Program-made: the position numbers and the translations under genes
Notes under the pieces: model-generated
What the model saw: the letters and a program-made list of their open reading frames with translations, nothing else
Database searches by the model: none
What the model was told of the DNA's origin: nothing
Shown: positions 1-5,074 of the stretch, piece after piece
Layout: each line of letters begins with the position of its first letter
How positions within the stretch are numbered: the first letter of the stretch is position 1
Assembly: GCA_025351145.1 (NCBI GenBank)
Contig: JANXWM010000280.1
Span: 1-5,074, forward strand
DNA from: Chitinophagaceae bacterium
GTDB lineage: Bacteria > Bacteroidota > Bacteroidia > Chitinophagales > Chitinophagaceae
Direction of reading: 5' to 3'
DNA: 5,074 nucleotides

Positions 1-7
1 AATTCTT

Positions 8-769
8 TTGCCTGCCACATTCACAAATCATCACATCGGAAAGCCTTTTATAGAAATAAGTTCGGTCGAAAGTACCAACAACTATGCCATGCAATGCATA
101 CATAAGGGTTTGGCGCAACATGGATATGCATACTTTGCTCACGAGCAAACTGCTGGAAAAGGCCAGCGCGGGAAGCAATGGCACGCACAAAAAGAAGAGA
201 ATATCATTATCTCCGTAGTGCTTAATACCGGTTGTTTACAGGTTTCCGGGCAGTTTGGTTTAAGCATGGCTGTGGCATTGGCAACATACGATTACTTTGT
301 TCAAAATGCCCTGAGTAATGTTTCAATAAAATGGCCAAATGATTTATACTGGCGTGACAGAAAGGCAGGGGGTGTTTTAATAGAAAATATCATACAGGGT
401 AAGGAATGGCAGTGGGCCGTCGCGGGTATTGGGATCAACATCAACCAAACCGTCTTTGATAAAGCAATAACAAACCCCGTTTCACTTAAACAAATAACCG
501 GAAAAAATTACCAGCCTGTACTACTGGCCAAAGAGTTGTGCTTCTATCTTGAACAACGTTTTCTACAGTTAGCAAACGATGGGGCAGGGCAGTTATTAAC
601 TGATTATAATAATGTGCTTTATAAAAAAGGAGAGCAGATCAGGTTAAAAAAAGACAATGCTGTGTTCGAATGCACCCTCAAAGAAGTTAATATATACGGG
701 CAGCTTATTGTAGAAACTTCCATGCTCCAAACATTTAATGTTGGCGAAGTGGAGTGGGTCATCAGCTAA
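8..769 (+). CDS. birA: Biotin--[acetyl-CoA-carboxylase] ligase, catalytic-only type
   Basis: This enzyme activates biotin with ATP to biotinyl-5'-AMP and transfers it to the acceptor lysine of biotin carboxyl carrier domains in the cytoplasm. Visible family motifs are ESTNNYA (residues 21-27), the adenylate-binding loop GKGQRG (50-55, matching GRGRRG of E. coli BirA), KWPNDL (108-113) with the lysine expected to contact the adenylate, KAGGVLIE (119-126) and AGIGININ (139-146). A C-terminal SH3-like segment follows from about residue 205 to the end. There is no N-terminal winged helix, so it is a group I ligase that should not repress biotin genes. The start used is TTG at position 8. The frame stays open to the left edge, and the next ATG would remove the ESTNN motif, so the true start is this TTG or lies just outside the window. 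It converges on the next gene with an 8-bp overlap. Confidence 0.93.
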   Translation: MPATFTNHHIGKPFIEISSVESTNNYAMQCIHKGLAQHGYAYFAHEQTAGKGQRGKQWHAQKEENIIISVVLNTGCLQVSGQFGLSMAVALATYDYFVQNALSNVSIKWPNDLYWRDRKAGGVLIENIIQGKEWQWAVAGIGININQTVFDKAITNPVSLKQITGKNYQPVLLAKELCFYLEQRFLQLANDGAGQLLTDYNNVLYKKGEQIRLKKDNAVFECTLKEVNIYGQLIVETSMLQTFNVGEVEWVIS

Positions 770-1073
770 ATTCGTTATGCAATAGTGGCTCCTGCTCTTT
801 GCTTCTCGCCTCGGCTTCAAACCTGTTTTTGTAATAACCGCTTTTTATTGTTTCCCACAAATACAAAAAAATAAAACGGGCAAACCCATATTGTTTATAT
901 TGTTCAACATGTGCAAGCTCGTGCTTAACCCACCGCTTATTATCCAGGAATTCATTTTTTTCTGTATTCCATAAATGAATAACACTTCCAAAAACTATGG
1001 CCACCTTATCAGTACGCAACAGCTTTGCTGCAACCCACGCAACCAATGATTTTTCTTTGATCCTGATATTCAT
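762..1073 (-). CDS. Small HExxH-motif protein, DUF4157-like, function unknown
   Basis: This 103-residue protein has no function I can assign. It contains HELAHVEQYKQYG, whose HELAH (residues 51-55) fits the zinc-binding HExxH pattern of metallopeptidases. About 30 residues later, FEAEAR (85-90) offers glutamates E86 and E88 as a possible third zinc ligand, which would be a gluzincin-like arrangement. From memory, short Bacteroidota proteins of this form are labelled DUF4157 domain-containing; no search was run. I see no signal peptide. The stretch around 64-73 (FARFIFLYLW) is hydrophobic but short and more likely a buried helix than a membrane span. The ATG at 1073 is preceded by an A-rich TAAGAAA with no clear Shine-Dalgarno. 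The gene lies 177 bp downstream of purU on the same strand, and its stop overlaps the end of birA. The intact frame, the motif and the tight convergence support a real gene rather than a shadow. Confidence 0.8.
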   Translation of the reverse strand: MNIRIKEKSLVAWVAAKLLRTDKVAIVFGSVIHLWNTEKNEFLDNKRWVKHELAHVEQYKQYGFARFIFLYLWETIKSGYYKNRFEAEARSKEQEPLLHNEFS

Positions 1074-1140
1074 TTTCTTATTGGGTATTCAATTTTACTT
1101 TCCTGTAAACATATACTGTACCAATCATAGAATCTTATGG

Positions 1141-1191
1141 GCCGGGCAATTGTTATTTCATAGCATCACCTCTTGCGTCGCACACTTGTAC
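1141..1191 (-). repeat. Intergenic repeat copy, purU/HExxH gap
   Basis: Read on the minus strand, it begins with a 21-bp block (1171-1191) that matches 2171-2191 at 20 of 21 positions; the one difference is at 1184. The block contains the short palindrome TGCG-A-CGCA. After 24 poorly conserved bases comes CCCGGC (1141-1146), as in the other copy, and an A/T-rich tail resembling it. It lies 59 bp downstream of the purU stop and upstream of the HExxH gene. I cannot say whether it is a promoter part, a processing signal or simply a dispersed repeat. Confidence 0.7.
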
Positions 1192-1250
1192 ACCTGAATT
1201 TTTATTGAGCTTTCAACAGCCAATACAGCAGGCAGCTCATTCTCATTAAA

Positions 1251-2078
1251 TCACTCAAACACAACAGTCTTATTCCTGTAAACAAATACTTTATCATTCA
1301 ACACTAACTGAAGTGCTTTTGCAAGTACCGCCGTTTCAATTTCTTTACCCGCTTTCACCATATCGGAGGCTGTAAAAGAATGGTTTACGGGGATGATCTG
1401 CTGTGCTATAATTGGCCCTTCATCAAGATCGTCTGTTACAAAATGAGCTGTAGCGCCAATCAGTTTTACACCGCGCTCAAATGCCTGCCTGTAAGGGTTT
1501 GCACCAATAAAAGCCGGTAAAAAAGAGTGATGAATATTGATAACCCGTATAGGGAATTTCTTAATAAACTGCGGTGATAATATGCGCATAAACTTTGCCA
1601 GCACCAGGTAATCTGCTTCATTTCTTTTTACTATATCCAGCATTTCATTTTCAAAAACACCTTTGTCTTTATCTTCATGTGGTACCAGGTAAAAAGGGAT
1701 ATCAAAACGCTCACAAATATCCTGCAATGTTGCATGGTTGCCAATAACACACTGCACCGTTGCACCCAATGTTTTAAAGTGGTTGCGTATAAGAATATCG
1801 CTGAGGCAATGATATTCTTTTGTAACAAAAACGATGATCTTTTTCTCGGGAATTGGATTCACTTTTATATCTGCATTCTGCGGCAACACAGCTTGGAATT
1901 GCTGCTGCAAAATATCTGCATTTGAAGCGCCTTCTGCAACGATCCTTACAAAGAAACGGTTGTCAACTGTATCAACATGTTCGCGCATGGATACAATGTT
2001 AATGGCTGCTTTTGCAAGTACGCCGGTTATTGCCGCCACCAATCCTACCTGGTCTTTACATTGAATTACGATTACCAT
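1251..2078 (-). CDS. purU: Formyltetrahydrofolate deformylase
   Basis: PurU hydrolyses 10-formyltetrahydrofolate to formate and tetrahydrofolate, which balances one-carbon pools and can feed formate-dependent purine synthesis. At 275 residues it is close to E. coli PurU (280). Residues 3-70 form an ACT domain (CKDQVGLVAAITGVL at 7-21, then NIVSMREHVD), the regulatory part that in the E. coli enzyme senses methionine and glycine. Residues 80-265 form the formyltransferase fold. The catalytic triad expected for this fold is present: N181 and H183 in NIHHSFLPAF, and D219 in DDLDEGPII. HHSFLPAFIGANPY is the PurU-type version, unlike the HPSLLP of the glycinamide ribonucleotide formyltransferase PurN, so PurN is unlikely. 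The ATG at 2078 starts directly into the ACT strand and follows an A-rich leader (AATAAAATAAAACT) without a Shine-Dalgarno. polA lies 176 bp upstream on the same strand. Copies of an intergenic repeat sit on both sides of this gene. Confidence 0.96.
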   Translation of the reverse strand: MVIVIQCKDQVGLVAAITGVLAKAAINIVSMREHVDTVDNRFFVRIVAEGASNADILQQQFQAVLPQNADIKVNPIPEKKIIVFVTKEYHCLSDILIRNHFKTLGATVQCVIGNHATLQDICERFDIPFYLVPHEDKDKGVFENEMLDIVKRNEADYLVLAKFMRILSPQFIKKFPIRVINIHHSFLPAFIGANPYRQAFERGVKLIGATAHFVTDDLDEGPIIAQQIIPVNHSFTASDMVKAGKEIETAVLAKALQLVLNDKVFVYRNKTVVFE

Positions 2079-2104
2079 AGTTTTATTTTATTCTCAAGCT
2101 TTTA

Positions 2105-2127
2105 CCTTGAAAAAAGCCTTGAAAAAA
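2105..2127 (-). repeat. Two-copy 11-bp direct repeat in purU leader
   Basis: On the minus strand TTTTTTCAAGG occurs twice (2117-2127, then 2105-2115), perfectly and separated by one base, giving a 12-bp period. The nearer copy is 26 bp upstream of the purU ATG. About one helical turn of spacing would suit a tandem protein-binding site, but it may equally be a slippage product at the T-run. No regulator is identified. Confidence 0.6.
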
Positions 2128-2170
2128 TACCGCGTGACTGAATTTGAATAGCTGAATATATAACCTGAAA

Positions 2171-2220
2171 GTACAAGAGTGCGACGCAAGAAAAGCTTAA
2201 TAGTATTCCTGGCTCCCGGC
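2171..2220 (+). repeat. Intergenic repeat copy, polA/purU gap
   Basis: This is the partner of the copy at 1141-1191, in opposite orientation. The 21-bp block at 2171-2191 is followed 23 bases later by CCCGGC (2215-2220). It sits 92 bp upstream of the purU start and 34 bp past the polA stop in the direction of transcription. Two copies with a strong core and a diverged middle suggest a family of short non-coding elements rather than chance similarity. Confidence 0.7.
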
Positions 2221-2254
2221 TTAAAATGTTTTCATATTTTAAAGAAAGAAATTT

Positions 2255-5074
2255 CTAATGCGCAACCAGCCAGTTTTCTCCGGCTCCCAATTCCGCATCA
2301 ACAGGAACTTCGTGAGGCAGCAGCAGCGCTGTTTTCATGTTCTCCAGTATCAATGGTTTTAGTATATCCATTTCGCCGGGCAATGCATCGAACACCAGTT
2401 CATCATGCACCTGCAAAAGCATTTTGCTTTGCAATTTTTCCTTTTTAATAGCGTGATGAATTTTGATCATCGCAAGCTTGATCATATCGGCTGCAGTGCC
2501 CTGTATGGGCGAGTTTACGGCATTGCGCTCCGCAAAACCACGCACGGTAAAGTTGGAAGAATTAATATCTCTCAGCCAGCGTTTGCGGCCCATGAGTGTT
2601 TCAACATATCCATGCTCCCTTGCAAAGTTCATGGTGCGGTCCATGTAAGCGGTGATGCCCGAAAATTCTTTTTTATAATTATCAATGATCTCTTTTGCTT
2701 CGGTTCTGCTGATGCCAAGATTATCTGCCAAACCGAATGCGCCCTGGCCATAAATGATACCAAAGTTTACACTCTTGGCTTTGTACCGCATTTCTTTGGT
2801 TACATCTTTTTCATCTACATGAAAAACTTTGGCGGCAGTGGCAGTATGAATGTCGATACCTTTTCTAAAAGCATCGCACATATTGGAATCGCCGCTAATG
2901 GCTGCTACAATGCGTAATTCGATCTGCGAATAATCGGCACTTACCAGCACGTGATTGCTGTCTCTTGGAACAAATGCTTTGCGTATTTCTTTGCCCCGGT
3001 CGCTGCGGATCGGAATATTTTGCAGGTTGGGATTATTGCTGCTCAACCTGCCCGTTACGGCAACGGCCTGCGCATACGAAGTATGTACACGGCCTGTTTT
3101 GCGGTTGATCATTAACGGCAATGCATCTACATAAGTTGACTTTAATTTTGTGAGTTCACGAAACGCAAGAATATCTGCAACGATAGGATTATTCTGTGCC
3201 AGTTTCAGCAACACATCTTCACCTGTTGCATACTGACCTGTCTTTGTTTTCTTTGCTTTGGGATCGATCTTCAGCAAATCGAACAGTACTTCGCCCAATT
3301 GTTTTGGCGATGCAAGATTGAATTTTACGCCTGCCTGTTTAAATACATTTTGTTCACTTGTCGCAGCTTCGCGTTCCAGTTCTTTGGAATATTCATTTAG
3401 AAAATTCACATCAATTTTTACGCCCTCAAACTCCATACCGGTCAGCACTTTTACCAAAGGATTTTCTACTTCGTTAAACACACGCTCTACTTCCTTTTGT
3501 TTCAGTTGCGGGTGCAAAACATATTTTAACTGCAGCGTGATATCCGCATCTTCGGCGGCATACTCTTTTATCTTTTCTATTTCCACGTCACGCATGGTGC
3601 CCTGCCCTTTTCCTTTCTTGCCAATCAGTTCTTCAATATGTACCGGCTCATAACCCAGGTATTGTGCACTCAGCAAATCCATGCTGCGCCTGCCTTCTGG
3701 TTCAATTACGTAATGAGCCAGCATGGTATCGTAAATATCACCAGCCAGTTCAATGCCATACCATTTCAATACGAGCATATCGTATTTTATGTTCTGACCA
3801 ATCCAGGTTTTGGTTACATCATTAAACAGTGCTGCAAATTGTGCCAGTATTCTTTTTGTTTCATCCTGTTCTTCGGGGCAGGGAATATAATATGCTTCAT
3901 GTGGTTTGTACGAAAAACTTAAACCAACCAGTTCTGTATCATTTGCATCGAGGCCCGTGGTTTCTGTATCGAAACAAATTTCTTTTTGCAGAAGCAGTTT
4001 TTCAACAAGCTCTTTTATCTTCTCATCAGTATCAACGAGGATGTAATTGTGCTCTGTATTAGTAATGTTTTTATCAGCACTCATTCCGGAATCTGAAGCC
4101 TCAGTTGCAGCTACTTCCGCTTTACCATTGTTTTTAGCGGGGACACTGTTTCCAAAAAGATCTTTCTGAACATTCTCTGGTTCGGGCCGCGGGTTGAATA
4201 AATCATTCTGCACAGCAACCGGTGCCGATTGAAAAACATTGAACTCATCGCCCAATATTCTTTTGCCTAAGGTTTTAAATTCAAGCTCGGTAAAAACTTC
4301 AATTAGTTCATCTTTGTTCCATTCTTTTAAGCGGTAATTTTCTTCATGAAATTCAACCGGAACATTGGTAATAATTGTTGCCAGTTTTTTACTCATAATG
4401 GCGCTTTCTTTTCCATTGCGCACTTTTTCGCCTAAGGCACCTTTAATATTATCCGCATTGGCAATTACATTTTCAAGTGTGTCATATTCCTTTAAAAGTT
4501 TGGCGGCAGTTTTTTCGCCTACACCGGGTATGCCCGGAATATTATCAACGGCATCACCCATCAAGCCAAGGATATCTATTACCTGCTCCACCCTTTCAAT
4601 GCCCCATTTTTCGCATATCTTTTTCGCATCTAAAATTTCCATATCGCCTCCCTGGTAGCCGGGTTTATAGATGTACACTTTTTCATGTATCAACAACTGA
4701 CCATAATCTTTATCCGGCGTAACCATGTATACTTCGTAACCCGCATCTGCAGCCTGCCATGCCACAGTTCCAATTACATCATCGGCTTCGTAACCATCCA
4801 TTTCTACCACAGGAATATTAAAGCCGCGGATGATGCGTTTAATATCCGGAAGCGCATCCAGCAGGTCTTCCGGTGCTTCCTGGCGGTTGGCTTTATACTC
4901 TGTAAAATCGGTATGACGTTCTGTAGGGGCATGCGTATCAAAACATACAGCAAGGTGCGTTGGCTTCTCTTTATTGATCAGGTCGATCAACGTAGAAGTA
5001 AAGCCAAACTGTGCATTGGTATTGCGTCCCCTCGACGTAATACGCGGACTGCGGATGAGTGCATAATAGGCGCG
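2255..5074 (-). CDS. polA: DNA polymerase I, 5' end beyond window
   Basis: Pol I removes RNA primers and fills repair gaps. 939 residues are visible; numbering here starts at the first visible codon. The frame stays open to the right edge (RAYYALIRSP... matches the family N-terminus), so the TTG at 4990 is internal and about 15-20 residues are missing. The 5'-3' exonuclease has its metal ligands: D46 (VCFD), E96/D98/D99 (YEADD), D121/D123 (TPDKD) and D174/D177 (GDAVDN), followed by a helix-hairpin-helix (GIPGVGEKTAAKLL). A low-complexity linker spans about 285-345. The 3'-5' exonuclease is intact: D369/E371 (FDTET), N428/D432 (NIKYD), Y505/D509 (YAAED), so proofreading is expected. The polymerase has motif A DYSQIELR (D714), O-helix R763/K767/F771/Y775, and motif C VHDE (889-892). 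F771, rather than Tyr, predicts discrimination against dideoxynucleotides. It ends GENWLVAH, close to the E. coli terminus. The stop is TAG. Confidence 0.98.
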   Translation of the reverse strand, partial: RAYYALIRSPRITSRGRNTNAQFGFTSTLIDLINKEKPTHLAVCFDTHAPTERHTDFTEYKANRQEAPEDLLDALPDIKRIIRGFNIPVVEMDGYEADDVIGTVAWQAADAGYEVYMVTPDKDYGQLLIHEKVYIYKPGYQGGDMEILDAKKICEKWGIERVEQVIDILGLMGDAVDNIPGIPGVGEKTAAKLLKEYDTLENVIANADNIKGALGEKVRNGKESAIMSKKLATIITNVPVEFHEENYRLKEWNKDELIEVFTELEFKTLGKRILGDEFNVFQSAPVAVQNDLFNPRPEPENVQKDLFGNSVPAKNNGKAEVAATEASDSGMSADKNITNTEHNYILVDTDEKIKELVEKLLLQKEICFDTETTGLDANDTELVGLSFSYKPHEAYYIPCPEEQDETKRILAQFAALFNDVTKTWIGQNIKYDMLVLKWYGIELAGDIYDTMLAHYVIEPEGRRSMDLLSAQYLGYEPVHIEELIGKKGKGQGTMRDVEIEKIKEYAAEDADITLQLKYVLHPQLKQKEVERVFNEVENPLVKVLTGMEFEGVKIDVNFLNEYSKELEREAATSEQNVFKQAGVKFNLASPKQLGEVLFDLLKIDPKAKKTKTGQYATGEDVLLKLAQNNPIVADILAFRELTKLKSTYVDALPLMINRKTGRVHTSYAQAVAVTGRLSSNNPNLQNIPIRSDRGKEIRKAFVPRDSNHVLVSADYSQIELRIVAAISGDSNMCDAFRKGIDIHTATAAKVFHVDEKDVTKEMRYKAKSVNFGIIYGQGAFGLADNLGISRTEAKEIIDNYKKEFSGITAYMDRTMNFAREHGYVETLMGRKRWLRDINSSNFTVRGFAERNAVNSPIQGTAADMIKLAMIKIHHAIKKEKLQSKMLLQVHDELVFDALPGEMDILKPLILENMKTALLLPHEVPVDAELGAGENWLVAH
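4154..4210 (-). other. Two putative sliding-clamp-binding motifs in the PolA linker
   Basis: The linker between the 5'-3' and 3'-5' exonuclease domains encodes QNDLF (4196-4210) and QKDLF (4154-4168), nine residues apart in a proline-, glutamate- and asparagine-rich stretch. Both match the bacterial beta-clamp-binding pentapeptide consensus QL(S/D)LF at Q, D, L and F. Being in a flexible linker would make them accessible. Clamp binding is inferred from the motif only. Confidence 0.55.

Noticed and set aside
1106..1113. TATGTTTA on the minus strand as a -7 box for the HExxH gene
   Set aside because: It has one mismatch to TAnnTTTG, and the nearest upstream TTG is only about 8 bp away, so there is no properly spaced -33 element.
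1206..1239. Hairpin TGAGCT/AGCTCA downstream of purU as a terminator
   Set aside because: The stem is only 6 bp with a 22-base loop, and on the minus strand it is followed by an A-rich rather than T-rich run.
2122..2129. TATTTTTT as a Bacteroidota -7 promoter box for purU
   Set aside because: It differs from TAnnTTTG at the last base, has no TTG at the expected -33 spacing, and falls within the direct repeat's T-run.
1171..2191. Terminal inverted repeats of a transposon carrying purU as cargo
   Set aside because: No transposase is present, no matching target duplications are seen outside either arm, and purU looks native. Two separate short repeat insertions explain the pair more simply.
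2221..2242. Hairpin TTAAAAT/ATTTTAA just after the polA stop as a terminator
   Set aside because: The 7-bp stem is A/T only, and no T-tract follows in the direction of polA transcription. It is probably chance in A/T-rich DNA.
2179..2448. 89-codon plus-strand reading frame beginning in the repeat and running into the polA end
   Set aside because: It lies antisense to polA for most of its length, resembles no family I recognise, and starts inside the non-coding repeat. It is a shadow frame.
4988..4990. TTG as the start codon of polA
   Set aside because: The frame continues 28 codons to the window edge with sequence typical of the PolA N-terminus (RAYYALIRSP, then NAQFGFTS), so this codon encodes an internal leucine.

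Overview
The window holds four protein-coding genes packed with short gaps. All are ordinary chromosomal genes, and there is no sign of phage, plasmid, CRISPR or defence genes. Protein style (for example PolA ending GENWLVAH and a GKGQRG-type biotin ligase without a DNA-binding domain), A-rich leaders without clear Shine-Dalgarno sequences, and moderate GC all suggest Bacteroidota, probably the Chitinophagaceae or a close relative. That placement is an inference from sequence style, not from a search.

Layout: a biotin-protein ligase (birA type) reads rightward at 8-769. Its stop region overlaps the end of a convergent gene by 8 bp. That gene (762-1073, minus strand) encodes a 103-residue protein with an HELAH motif. 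Further right, also on the minus strand, are purU (1251-2078, formyltetrahydrofolate deformylase) and polA (2255 to the right edge, DNA polymerase I, missing its extreme N-terminus). The three minus-strand genes run polA, purU, HExxH protein in the direction of transcription, with gaps of about 177 bp each. They could be co-transcribed, but no convincing promoter or terminator is visible in either gap. Functionally they are a loose housekeeping set: biotin attachment to carboxylases, one-carbon/formate balance, and DNA repair and Okazaki-fragment processing.

The non-coding DNA holds the least expected structure. A 21-bp sequence with core GTGCGACGCAAGA occurs in both gaps flanking purU, in opposite orientation, with 20 of 21 positions identical. 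A shared CCCGGC lies 23-24 bp beyond each copy, so each is probably a roughly 50-bp member of a dispersed intergenic repeat family. The purU leader also carries a perfect 11-bp direct repeat with a 12-bp period. Within PolA, the linker between the two nuclease domains carries two QxDLF pentapeptides that match the sliding-clamp-binding consensus. I see no clearly new multi-gene system here; the repeat pair, the clamp motifs and the small HExxH protein are the points worth following.
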